From assembly GCA_046497075.1 (NCBI GenBank), contig JAWOGF010000066.1:7445-71444 (forward strand): a stretch of DNA of 64,000 nt, given 5' to 3'. Origin of the DNA: Saliniplasma sp046497075. Its GTDB lineage: Archaea > Thermoplasmatota > Thermoplasmata > Halarchaeoplasmatales > Halarchaeoplasmataceae. This document shows, one piece after another, positions 25,158-32,849 of this stretch; within the stretch, counting starts at the first letter, position 1, and each line of letters begins with the position of its first letter. Under the pieces are notes generated by a model. It was given only the letters and a program-made list of their open reading frames with translations. It did no database searches and was not told the DNA's origin. The position numbers were made by a program, and so were the translations under genes.

Positions 25158-25260
25158 CTTACACTTTTGCGGTTACAATATCTGTAAGTATGGTGAATAA
25201 TCATGTTTGATTATAGAGGTTAGAAAACTTTATTAGACCACCTGAAAATGATGTTCTCAC

Positions 25261-25719
25261 ATGGGAGACGAGAACGAAGAACTGAAGGAGGAGATAGAGT
25301 CCTTAAAGGAGCAGATGACCACCATGCAGGGTATGCTCCAGAATTTAATGAACATGCATAAGAATGTGTTATCAAAGGTATCTACAGATTCTGACATCGA
25401 AAAGAGGTACCTCAAGATGCTCTCCCTTTACCAGCGCTATGGAAGGATATCTCCTACCGTACTCCCCGGTATCGAAGATCCAATCTCTGAAAACATCGTA
25501 GAGATATTGTTGGATGCTAAGAATGCGAACATCACCCAGATCACAGAACGGATGAGACATAGGACGGGATCAGCTTCTAGACATACTGTTAGAGATAGGC
25601 TTAAGAAGTTGGAAAAGGAAGGGATAATCAAGAAGGTAGACGGTGGTCCGGGTAAGAATTATGTTTTAACCGATAAAACAATCAACAAGTGGGCAGAACT
25701 GCTCGGTATTAAGAAATAG
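25261..25719 (+). CDS. Coiled-coil/winged-helix DNA-binding protein
   Basis: 152 residues. Residues 4-45 are a leucine-rich coiled coil; residues 85-145 form a winged helix (NITQITERMRHRTGSASRHTVRDRLKKLEKEGIIKKV with a basic recognition helix, then a GPGKNYVLTD wing). Probably a dimeric transcriptional regulator or a chromatin-type protein. A TATA-like ACTTTATTA lies about 25-33 bp before the ATG, suggesting a leaderless transcript. It stands between two tRNA genes, followed by two small genes. Confidence 0.7.
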   Translation: MGDENEELKEEIESLKEQMTTMQGMLQNLMNMHKNVLSKVSTDSDIEKRYLKMLSLYQRYGRISPTVLPGIEDPISENIVEILLDAKNANITQITERMRHRTGSASRHTVRDRLKKLEKEGIIKKVDGGPGKNYVLTDKTINKWAELLGIKK

Positions 25720-25752
25720 GTTGGTCACCCTTATAGTAAATAGGTGTAAAAA

Positions 25753-26121
25753 ATGGATATGGATGATATGGAAGATATAGAACAGCTCAAAGAATTGATG
25801 GAAACCTTGAACGAAACGGTACCTCCTTTGATATCAGGTATTGTGGAAGCGGTTTATAACGCTGAAGACAGTAAAGAATTAGCAAAGAATACGGCCAATT
25901 TCTACAAGGAATTGGTGGACGCCGGCATGGATAAGGATCAAGCGTATAAACTTACAAGAGATTTCATGAAAGGTAGAGACATTACAAGCTTGATAAAAGA
26001 AGCCTTAGGAAGTTCAGGACTGATGAGTGGCGCGGGTTTCGACGAGGAGGCCGGCGAAGAAATAAAACAGAAGATAGAGCAAAAGATGAAAGAGAAGATG
26101 GATGAAGAGGACTGGGATTAG
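25753..26121 (+). CDS. Hypothetical helical protein
   Basis: 122 residues, acidic, all-helical by eye, with no signal peptide. The middle segment KNTANFYKELVDAGMDKDQAYKLTRDFMKG resembles short conserved archaeal helical proteins, but I do not recognise a named family. It starts 33 bp after the regulator with AGGTGTAA as Shine-Dalgarno, and its stop abuts the next ATG. Confidence 0.6.
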   Translation: MDMDDMEDIEQLKELMETLNETVPPLISGIVEAVYNAEDSKELAKNTANFYKELVDAGMDKDQAYKLTRDFMKGRDITSLIKEALGSSGLMSGAGFDEEAGEEIKQKIEQKMKEKMDEEDWD

Positions 26122-26394
26122 ATGAGAGAGGAGGAAGTGGAGGATAGGGCACCAGTAGAGATAGTCCGAATAATCGCTCTACTCCTCCCTCTCCTTCTAA
26201 AAATATTACTGGTTTATTTGAGATATAAGAGAAAAATTAAACGGAAAGAAAAGTACCTTAGAAAAGAACTCAAAAAGGCAGGGATGGAGAAACATCATAT
26301 CGAAGAGATATGTGAAGACATCCAAAGTCTTTCTTTGAAAGATCTTATGTCGACGGCTGGTAATCAAGGTGTCCTCAAAGGTCTATTTCCCTAA
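26122..26394 (+). CDS. Hypothetical single-pass membrane protein
   Basis: 90 residues. A short acidic N-terminus, one hydrophobic helix (about 14-32, IVRIIALLLPLLLKILLVYL), then a very basic cytoplasmic helix. Its C-terminus ends with ...KDLMSTAGNQGVLKGLFP. It begins directly after the preceding stop, so the pair is coupled. No family recognised. Confidence 0.55.
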   Translation: MREEEVEDRAPVEIVRIIALLLPLLLKILLVYLRYKRKIKRKEKYLRKELKKAGMEKHHIEEICEDIQSLSLKDLMSTAGNQGVLKGLFP

Positions 26395-26441
26395 ACAACA
26401 AGCGTAAGATTAAAATCTTATGAGCATATGTTCTCAACTGA

Positions 26442-26514
26442 GCCGCAGTAACTCAGTTGGGAGAGTGTCGCACTGAAGATGCGAATGTCGCCGGTTCAAG
26501 TCCGGCCTGCGGCA
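26442..26514 (+). tRNA. tRNA-Phe(GAA)
   Basis: A 73-nt standard tRNA. Acceptor GCCGCAG/CTGCGGC with discriminator A at 26514. Anticodon stem TCGCA/TGCGA, loop CTGAAGA, anticodon GAA at 26475-26477. T-arm GCCGG-TTCAAGT-CCGGC. CCA is not encoded and a TCTTTTT tract follows as terminator. No intron. Confidence 0.95.
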
Positions 26515-26584
26515 TCTTTTTCCAAGTTATCCCAAATAATTTATGTCAATAAATCATATAATCTAATGCTCAGAGGAGATAAAT

Positions 26585-27133
26585 ATGGGACCTTATGACC
26601 GAAAAGATGGGAGTAGAAGTAATAAGCCATTGATAGCTGGACTATTGATGATCATCGCATTTATTTTAGCAGTAGTAGCTGCTGGACAGATCTTTTTATT
26701 CGATCTAGATGCCGTAGATATTGAAGAAGAACTGGAAGGCGAAGAAGTGGGACAAGAGTTGATAGAAACAGTTATGAACGTGTGTGGGGCTGTTTTCTTG
26801 ATCTTGGGTATTTTTTTACTGGTTGGAGGTATATTAGCTATAAAACGCATGTATTGGGGTGTAGCTCTAGCTGCGTCTATAGCCGGTATTTTCTCAATGG
26901 GACCATTCTTCTTAGGTAGTGTTCTCTCTTTGATAGCACTGGTTTTGATAGTTATGTCTAAAGATGAGTTCAAGGGGAAAGGTAATGATGGTCAATGGAT
27001 GCAGGAGCAATCAGAAAAACCACCTACCCAATTTAACCAGAAAGAAAGTTTCTGCCCTGACTGTGGAAGCCCTATGCGCTATGATGAGGGATACGAGCGT
27101 TGGTATTGTGAGACCTGTCAGGAATATAAGTAA
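26585..27133 (+). CDS. Membrane protein with C-terminal zinc ribbon
   Basis: 182 residues. Four hydrophobic helices (about 17-38, 62-85, 93-108, 110-130) separated by an acidic loop, then a polar linker and a C-terminal zinc ribbon CPDCGSPM...WYCETCQEYK. Unknown function. Such tethered zinc ribbons recur in this window (2636-3901, 48460-48768). Confidence 0.65.
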   Translation: MGPYDRKDGSRSNKPLIAGLLMIIAFILAVVAAGQIFLFDLDAVDIEEELEGEEVGQELIETVMNVCGAVFLILGIFLLVGGILAIKRMYWGVALAASIAGIFSMGPFFLGSVLSLIALVLIVMSKDEFKGKGNDGQWMQEQSEKPPTQFNQKESFCPDCGSPMRYDEGYERWYCETCQEYK

Positions 27134-27178
27134 AATCAGTAAAAGATAAGAGTGATATTTAGCCTAGGCACCCCATAA

Positions 27179-27186
27179 CTATATAT
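27179..27186 (+). promoter_or_regulatory. TATA box of the cold-shock gene
   Basis: CTATATAT lies about 55-62 bp before the chosen ATG at 27241, implying a short 5' UTR of roughly 30 nt that contains a Shine-Dalgarno site GGAGGTG at 27226-27232. Confidence 0.45.
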
Positions 27187-27240
27187 GGTAGGAGAGTAAG
27201 GTGTATCTACGATATGATAAATGTAGGAGGTGAACTAGAT

Positions 27241-27435
27241 ATGAAAGGTGAAGTAAAGTTCTATAATACCATGAAAAATTTTGGATTCATTAAACCTGAT
27301 GAAGGTGATGAAGACCTTTTTGTTCATAGAAGCGATATAGATGATAACTATTTAAATGAAGGCGATATGGTCGAATTCGAAACTGAACAGAGTGATAGAG
27401 GTCCTAGAGCTATTAACGTTAAAAAGATCGATTAA
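27241..27435 (+). CDS. Cold-shock-domain protein (CspA family)
   Basis: 64 residues from ATG 27241. MKGEVKFYNTMKNFGFIKPD and DLFVHRSDID carry the RNP1-like and RNP2-like motifs of the cold-shock domain, an OB fold that binds single-stranded RNA/DNA. The frame is open 27 bp further upstream, but GGAGGTGA sits 8 bp before this ATG. Csp genes are patchy in archaea. Confidence 0.88.
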   Translation: MKGEVKFYNTMKNFGFIKPDEGDEDLFVHRSDIDDNYLNEGDMVEFETEQSDRGPRAINVKKID

Positions 27436-27490
27436 GTATTTTAGTTGGTACCTGTTTTTCACGTACTGATTTTAAACCCTACTTAAGAAA

Positions 27491-27510
27491 AATTTTTCCT
27501 TTTTATTTTA
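27491..27510 (+). terminator. T-rich tract downstream of the cold-shock gene
   Basis: AATTTTTCC followed by TTTTTATTTTA about 55-75 bp after the TAA. A likely archaeal terminator; the rest of the 155-bp gap up to 27541 shows nothing else. Confidence 0.35.
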
Positions 27511-27540
27511 CGATATATGGATGAACTCTGTAAGTAATTC

Positions 27541-27556
27541 AGTTTCATGGGAAACT
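27541..27556. promoter_or_regulatory. Palindromic operator 1 of the MATE gene
   Basis: AGTTTC-ATGG-GAAACT, a perfect 6-bp inverted repeat. It lies upstream of the TATA-like TTATATAGG. The size and symmetry suit a MarR-type dimer, and a MarR gene follows the exporter. Confidence 0.65.
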
Positions 27557-27568
27557 ATTATATAGGTT

Positions 27569-27584
27569 AGTTTCATGCGAAACT
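27569..27584. promoter_or_regulatory. Palindromic operator 2 of the MATE gene
   Basis: AGTTTC-ATGC-GAAACT repeats operator 1 at 28 bp centre-to-centre (just under three helical turns) and ends 7 bp before the start codon. The TATA-like element lies between the two sites, so binding here would block initiation. Confidence 0.65.
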
Positions 27585-27591
27585 ATTAAAC

Positions 27592-29154
27592 ATGCCCGAC
27601 GAGAAATCATCAAGCACCATTTTCGGTAAACTAAAAAGAAGGATGGGTCGACCCGGTAAAGATGAGATACTTGAAGGGAATATAATAGCAGTGATGTTCA
27701 AATTGGGTTGGCCTATTATGGTAGCTACTTTTTTGAGGACATTGTACAATCTAGTCGATACCATATGGCTTGGACGATTACCCGGTGAGGAGGCCACTTA
27801 CTCAGTGGCAGCTACTAGTCAAGCTTGGTCTGTAGTTTTCATAATTATGTCATTAGAGATAGGTATGGGTATCGCAGCTCTAGCTTTGATATCGCAGTAC
27901 ACAGGGGCAAAAAAATATGAAAAGGCATCAGAATTTGCAGGTCAACTTTATTTCATAGTCATAATCCTATCCATAGTTTTAGGGATTGTGGGTTACTTTT
28001 CCAGTCCTTATTTATTAGAGCTTCTTACGGGACATGGCCCTGAATCTGCAGGGTTAGCTGATTATGGAACAAGATATTTACAGATCATATTTATGGGTAT
28101 ACCCTTCATGTTCCTCTTTTTCGCTTTTATGTTCATATTGAGGGGATGGGGGGACAATGTAACTCCTATGAAGATAGTTGCATTTACTGCTACACTCAAT
28201 ATGGTTATCGATCCTATCCTAATATTCGGTTCGGGTGCAGTAGTAAGTCTGGGTCCATTGACTTTCACAGTTCCTACTTTCTTTGGTTACTCTGTACCTA
28301 AAATGGGGATCGAGGGAGCGGCTTATGCCACTATAGGAACAAGAGCTATAGGAACTATATATTCGATCTATTTGATGTTCTCTGGTAAACTTGGGATTCA
28401 AGTAAAACCTTCCTACCTTATTCCAGATCTTTCAAAGATCTGGCAATTCATAAAGGTTGGTCTTCCTGCTTCTGCTGGAAGATTTTTCAGCGCCTTAGGT
28501 TTCTTGATACTTTGGGGAATAATATATAGGCTTCCAAACCCCGATGTAGCAGGTGCAGCTTATGGAGCTGGAAGCAGAATACTTAACATCACCTTTCTGG
28601 TCGTTGGAGGTGTGACCATGGCTATGAGTACCATGGTCGGACAGGGTCTTGGTGCAGATTTGGTGGAAAGGACAGAAAAAGTGACAAAAACCGGACTTGT
28701 GGCCTTGGTCATTTTGACATCATTCATAGCTGTAACGATCTTCCTCACAAGAAATATAGTACTAGGTTTCATAGTCCCTGGTAAGCCAGATGTGATCAGT
28801 TCTGGGGCTGAATACTTATTGATATTTTCACTATCTATGCCTTTCTTTGGGATCTTTAGAGGTATAACCGATATCTTCGGTGGTTCTGGGCATACGATAC
28901 AAAAGATGGTACTCGATTTAACGAGGATATGGGCTTTTAGGCTGGTCTTTGTATTTGGTTTTGGACTGTTCCTAGGCATGGGTGAAACAGGTGTTTGGGT
29001 AGGTATGGCTATCAGCAATGTAGCAGCTGCAGCTCTTGCATTTGCTGTCTATTCCAAGGGTTGGTGGAAGGAGAAGGTGATTCATGATAAGCCAGTTTCA
29101 GTACCGAAGACATCGGTTGATGATAATGGAGACGTTGAAGAAAGAGGAAGCTAG
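27592..29154 (+). CDS. MATE family multidrug/sodium exporter (NorM/DinF-like)
   Basis: 520 residues with about twelve hydrophobic helices in two homologous halves. MFKLGWPIMVATFLRTLYNLVDTIWLG and the second-half LPASAGRFFSALGF are typical of MATE. It exports cationic drugs or metabolites by Na+ or H+ antiport. Two palindromic operators precede it and a MarR-type regulator follows 30 bp downstream, an arrangement usual for inducible efflux. The transcript is probably leaderless. Confidence 0.88.
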   Translation: MPDEKSSSTIFGKLKRRMGRPGKDEILEGNIIAVMFKLGWPIMVATFLRTLYNLVDTIWLGRLPGEEATYSVAATSQAWSVVFIIMSLEIGMGIAALALISQYTGAKKYEKASEFAGQLYFIVIILSIVLGIVGYFSSPYLLELLTGHGPESAGLADYGTRYLQIIFMGIPFMFLFFAFMFILRGWGDNVTPMKIVAFTATLNMVIDPILIFGSGAVVSLGPLTFTVPTFFGYSVPKMGIEGAAYATIGTRAIGTIYSIYLMFSGKLGIQVKPSYLIPDLSKIWQFIKVGLPASAGRFFSALGFLILWGIIYRLPNPDVAGAAYGAGSRILNITFLVVGGVTMAMSTMVGQGLGADLVERTEKVTKTGLVALVILTSFIAVTIFLTRNIVLGFIVPGKPDVISSGAEYLLIFSLSMPFFGIFRGITDIFGGSGHTIQKMVLDLTRIWAFRLVFVFGFGLFLGMGETGVWVGMAISNVAAAALAFAVYSKGWWKEKVIHDKPVSVPKTSVDDNGDVEERGS

Positions 29155-29184
29155 ATATGAAAAATATATGATTGGAGTTAAAAC

Positions 29185-29622
29185 ATGGTAGATGACTATT
29201 CAGATGAGGATTCCATCCATAAACTGTATCAGATCGTTCATAAAAAACTAATCAGGTTTATAAAGTGTGAATTGGAACCGTATGATTTCAACCGTGGTGA
29301 GTTCCCACTACTCTTCAAACTGATAAAGAAAGGTGATGGTATCACTCAAAAAGAGATCTGCAGTATGCTGTATATCTCAAAATCTACCACCTCCAAGATA
29401 ATTCACAGTCTAGTAGAAAAAGGGTACTTGAGAAAAGAGAGGGATGAAAAGGATAAAAGAGTGACAAGGATATATCTTACAGATAAGAAAAACGAGATCA
29501 AAGATCTGATGAAAGAAATCGATGAAAAAGCTGAAAACAGGATGTTGGAAGGTTTCGGTGTAGAAGAAAAAGAGCAAATGAGAACCTATCTTGAAAGGAT
29601 CTTGGAAAATCTAGAGGAGTGA
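29185..29622 (+). CDS. MarR-family transcriptional regulator
   Basis: 145 residues. Dimerisation helices at both ends and a winged helix in the middle: GITQKEICSMLYISKSTTSKIIHSLVEKGYL with the recognition helix, then the wing RKERDEKDKRVTRIYLTDK with DxR. It most likely represses the MATE gene through the AGTTTC palindromes. No copy of the palindrome precedes its own start, so it is probably co-transcribed. Confidence 0.87.
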   Translation: MVDDYSDEDSIHKLYQIVHKKLIRFIKCELEPYDFNRGEFPLLFKLIKKGDGITQKEICSMLYISKSTTSKIIHSLVEKGYLRKERDEKDKRVTRIYLTDKKNEIKDLMKEIDEKAENRMLEGFGVEEKEQMRTYLERILENLEE

Positions 29623-29626
29623 AGAT

Positions 29627-29848
29627 ATGTTAACGTTATTAGCCGATATGGCGCTCCTATTCCTGGCATTACTTTTTGTAAAATGGGATATTAATAAACA
29701 GGGATTTGACAATAAGGTATACATGGTGTGGTTGATATCCACAATGATCGCATACTTTTTTTACTGGATGTACGGCGCAGCGGTGGTATTCGTAGGTTAT
29801 CTCGTTTTGAGCCGGGTGTTCAAGTATAACTTGAAAAAGACACCGTAA
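29627..29848 (+). CDS. Small membrane protein
   Basis: 73 residues with two or three hydrophobic helices (about 2-18, 31-48, 49-62) and a short basic tail. It follows MarR by 4 bp. No family recognised; it may be an accessory of the exporter. Confidence 0.55.
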   Translation: MLTLLADMALLFLALLFVKWDINKQGFDNKVYMVWLISTMIAYFFYWMYGAAVVFVGYLVLSRVFKYNLKKTP

Positions 29849-29886
29849 AGTATAATCTGTCCTACTGTATTGTTTTAAGGGATACA

Positions 29887-31044
29887 TTGCATCTGACCAA
29901 GGAAGAAGAAAAAATCTTAGAAGGTGAAGAGGGGCCCGGACCAGCTAAGGCCATGGAATTACTTTTGGCCATCGGTAAGATATACGATGCTGAGAAGTTG
30001 ATACCTATAAAATCAGCTCAGGTTGCCGGCGTTTCTTATAAGACTATGGGGGATGCTGGGTTAGAATTCGTGGAAGATTTTTCTAATATGGCAAAAGTGA
30101 AAGTAAGAACACTGATGAACCCTGCAGGTATGGATCTAGGCCAAAAAGGTATAGAAGGCGAACACTTCAGAGAAAAGCAGTTGAGGTTAGTTGAAGCTTA
30201 CAGCAGCATGGGTATCGAACCGTCCTGTACGTGCACGCCTTATTTGGCAGGCAATAGACCAAATAAAGACACACATCTAGCATGGAGTGAGAGTTCAGCG
30301 GTTTCATTCGCAAACACCGTCCTAGGGGCCCGGACCAATAGAGAGGGTGGTCCTTCAGCACTCATGGCGGCCGTCATCGGTAAAACGCCTTACTACGGAC
30401 TTCATATCAAGGAGAACCGTTCTCCGGATATCGTATATGAAGTCGAAGATCATGTACCGATGGCTCTACTCGGTTATCTAGTGGGGGAGGAGCTCGGAAA
30501 TAAGATCCCGTATTTCAGAAATATCTCGCCTTCAGAAGACGAACTCAAATCACTAGGTGCGGCTATGGCTGCTACAGGAGCTGTTGCTTTGTACCATGTA
30601 GAAAACATAACTCCTGAGCATGATGATTTTACAGTAAACAACCTCGAAACTATAACTGTTACTAAAAAAGATATAGAAGATGTAAGGGACCAACTAACAC
30701 AAGATAACGATCCCGACGTGATCGTTTTAGGATGCCCTCATCTATCATCTAAAGAACTGAAAAAGGTAGCAAAGGAATTAAAAAATAAAAGTATAAAAGA
30801 CGGACCGGACCTTCTATTATACACAAGCAGGAAGGTCAAAGAAGATAATCAAAAAACCGTTAAAATCATAGAAGAGAAAGGTGGAAAAGTTATAACCGAT
30901 ACCTGTATGGTGGTCAGTCCTTTAGAGAACGAGTACAGCACTGCAGCTACTAACTCGGGGAAAGCAGCCGCATACTTACCGAAACTTGCTCATCAAAACG
31001 TCATCTATGCTGATCTAAAAACGTTGATGGAGATGATATCGTGA
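29887..31044 (+). CDS. acnX: Aconitase X large subunit (phosphomevalonate dehydratase large subunit)
   Basis: 385 residues, TTG start (LTKEEEKILEGEEGPGPAKAMELL is the conserved AcnX opening). Iron-sulfur cysteines are visible at SCTCTPY (about 113-115), GCPHLSS (about 282) and DTCMVVSP (about 339). In archaea AcnX with its small subunit dehydrates mevalonate 5-phosphate in the archaeal mevalonate pathway to isoprenoids. It overlaps the small-subunit fusion gene by 4 bp. Confidence 0.87.
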   Translation: MHLTKEEEKILEGEEGPGPAKAMELLLAIGKIYDAEKLIPIKSAQVAGVSYKTMGDAGLEFVEDFSNMAKVKVRTLMNPAGMDLGQKGIEGEHFREKQLRLVEAYSSMGIEPSCTCTPYLAGNRPNKDTHLAWSESSAVSFANTVLGARTNREGGPSALMAAVIGKTPYYGLHIKENRSPDIVYEVEDHVPMALLGYLVGEELGNKIPYFRNISPSEDELKSLGAAMAATGAVALYHVENITPEHDDFTVNNLETITVTKKDIEDVRDQLTQDNDPDVIVLGCPHLSSKELKKVAKELKNKSIKDGPDLLLYTSRKVKEDNQKTVKIIEEKGGKVITDTCMVVSPLENEYSTAATNSGKAAAYLPKLAHQNVIYADLKTLMEMIS

Positions 31045-31796
31045 TACTGCATGGGAGAGGTGTATCTCCCGGTGAAGCACAGGGAAAGGTTGTGAAGGTC
31101 AATGAACCTGTATCCTTCTTAGGAGATGTGGATCCGGAGTATGGTATTGTGTTCAATGACGTCGATATATCAGATTCTATCTTCGTTTTTCCAAAGGGAA
31201 AGGGAAGCACTGTCGGTTCCTATGTTATCTATCAGTTGAAGAAGAACGGATGTTCACCTCGAGCGATAGTGAATGAAGAGACAGAAACTATCGTAGCTGC
31301 CGGTGCAATAATCTCTGATATACCCTTGGTGGACATGATAGATACGGATCTTTTAAAATATGGGGATAATGTACTTCTAGATGGTAACTCAGGGGAATTA
31401 GAACTTCAGAATATCTCATCTTTTCCAGTGGTGACCAGTTTTATAGAGAAGAGTGGAAAGGTTTTAGTTGTCAAAAGGAGTGATAAGGTCGGTAGTTTTC
31501 AGGGAAGATGGTCTGCGGTCTCAGGATACTTGGAACGAAAAGATCCGCTAGAACAAGCTATTGAAGAGATCAGAGAAGAGACAAAGATGGATGTAGAGCT
31601 TGTTAACAACGGAGATGTAATTTTTGCCAGGGGCGATAACAATATCTGGGAAGTACATCCCTACCTGTTCGAAACCCAGGATGAACCTGTATTGAACTGG
31701 GAGAATACAGAGTATAGGTGGGTTACAAAGGAAGAGCTAAAAAAGCTAAAAACTGTTCCTAAGCTTATAGAAGCCTATGATGAGGTGAAGGTATGA
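31041..31796 (+). CDS. Aconitase X small subunit fused to a Nudix hydrolase domain
   Basis: 251 residues. Residues 1-130 are the swivel domain (DUF126) of AcnX: HGRGVSPGEAQGKVV and FPKGKGSTVGSYVIYQL. Residues about 135-250 form a Nudix domain (VVTSFIEKSGKVLVVKRS, then GRWSAVSGYLE and IEEIREETKM). The Nudix box is divergent (one residue shorter, R to E, G to K) but keeps the metal-binding E-E pair. The usual small subunit is about 130 residues, so the Nudix domain is an addition. It may cleave a nucleoside- or prenyl-diphosphate substrate related to the pathway; that is inference. Confidence 0.82.
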   Translation: MILHGRGVSPGEAQGKVVKVNEPVSFLGDVDPEYGIVFNDVDISDSIFVFPKGKGSTVGSYVIYQLKKNGCSPRAIVNEETETIVAAGAIISDIPLVDMIDTDLLKYGDNVLLDGNSGELELQNISSFPVVTSFIEKSGKVLVVKRSDKVGSFQGRWSAVSGYLERKDPLEQAIEEIREETKMDVELVNNGDVIFARGDNNIWEVHPYLFETQDEPVLNWENTEYRWVTKEELKKLKTVPKLIEAYDEVKV

Positions 31797-32785
31797 AGGT
31801 CAAAACTGAAGAAGGGATCAAAGAAATGAGAGCTGTATGGATGGAAGGATATGACTTAAAGATGATAGATCAGAGGTATCTTCCTAACGAACTATGCTTT
31901 TTCAAAGCGAAAGATCATTACGATATCAAAAGGGCGATTAGGGATATGGTAATACGTGGTGCTCCAGCTATAGGAGCCACGGCCGCCTATGGGATGGCAC
32001 AAGCGATGCATAATGATTCCGACATAGAAGAAGCGGCTGAAACTATCAAATCCGCCAGGCCAACGGCTTATGACCTCTTTTATGCAGTAGAATACATGCT
32101 AAAACACTCTGACGAGGATCCTGTGAAAACTGCGGAAGGATATGTGGATTCGGTTGTAAATAAATGTAAAGCAATAGGAGAGAACGGAAGTGAGCTTATA
32201 GACAATGGAGATAGAATACTGACACATTGTAACGCAGGTGCATTGGCAACCGTTGACTATGGTACTGCTTTAGCACCGATAAGAGCAGCCAACGAACGAG
32301 GTAAAAATCTCTTCGTTTATGCCGATGAAACTAGACCTAGATTACAGGGTGCTAGATTGACCGCCTGGGAATTATACAATGAAGATATCCCTCATGCAGT
32401 TATAGTCGATAACGCAGCGGGACATTACATGCAGAGAGGACACATAGACCTTGTAATCGTAGGAACGGATAGAATAGTCGCTAATGGAGATATTGCCAAT
32501 AAGATCGGAACGTATGAAAAAGCGGTTGTGGCCAATGAGAACGATATCCCATTCTATGTAGCAGCTCCGGTCACAACTTTCGATAAAGATATAGAACGAG
32601 GTATAGATATACCTATAGAAGAGAGGGAACAGGAAGAAATTACAGATATCTACGATACTAGAATCATACCAGAGGGCTCCGAAGCACTAAACCCCGCCTT
32701 CGATGTCACTCCTTCCAAATTCATAACCGGCTTCATCACTGAGAAAGGGGTATTCTCCCCTTCTGATATACAGAACATGTTCTAG
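31793..32785 (+). CDS. mtnA: S-methyl-5-thioribose-1-phosphate isomerase (eIF2B-alpha fold)
   Basis: 330 residues. AIRDMVIRGAPAIGATAAYG, the catalytic cysteine in THCNAGALATVDYGTAL (about C145) and the aspartate in VGTDRIVANGDIANKIGTY (about D225) are diagnostic of MtnA, an early step of methionine salvage. The related ribose-1,5-bisphosphate isomerase has different flanks. It overlaps the AcnX small-subunit/Nudix gene by 4 bp. No other methionine-salvage gene is nearby. Confidence 0.87.
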   Translation: MKVKTEEGIKEMRAVWMEGYDLKMIDQRYLPNELCFFKAKDHYDIKRAIRDMVIRGAPAIGATAAYGMAQAMHNDSDIEEAAETIKSARPTAYDLFYAVEYMLKHSDEDPVKTAEGYVDSVVNKCKAIGENGSELIDNGDRILTHCNAGALATVDYGTALAPIRAANERGKNLFVYADETRPRLQGARLTAWELYNEDIPHAVIVDNAAGHYMQRGHIDLVIVGTDRIVANGDIANKIGTYEKAVVANENDIPFYVAAPVTTFDKDIERGIDIPIEEREQEEITDIYDTRIIPEGSEALNPAFDVTPSKFITGFITEKGVFSPSDIQNMF

Positions 32786-32849
32786 AATAACATAATTTTC
32801 TAGAATAACCAAAAACTATTTAACTTAAACAATATGATATAAAAATGTC

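Noticed and set aside
25020..26440. TGTTCTCA upstream of tRNA-Ser, the HTH gene and tRNA-Phe
   Set aside because: It occurs at different distances from each start and also elsewhere in unrelated contexts, so it is not convincing as a shared element.
25051..26514. Integrated mobile element between the two tRNA genes
   Set aside because: No integrase, transposase or direct repeat of a tRNA end was found.
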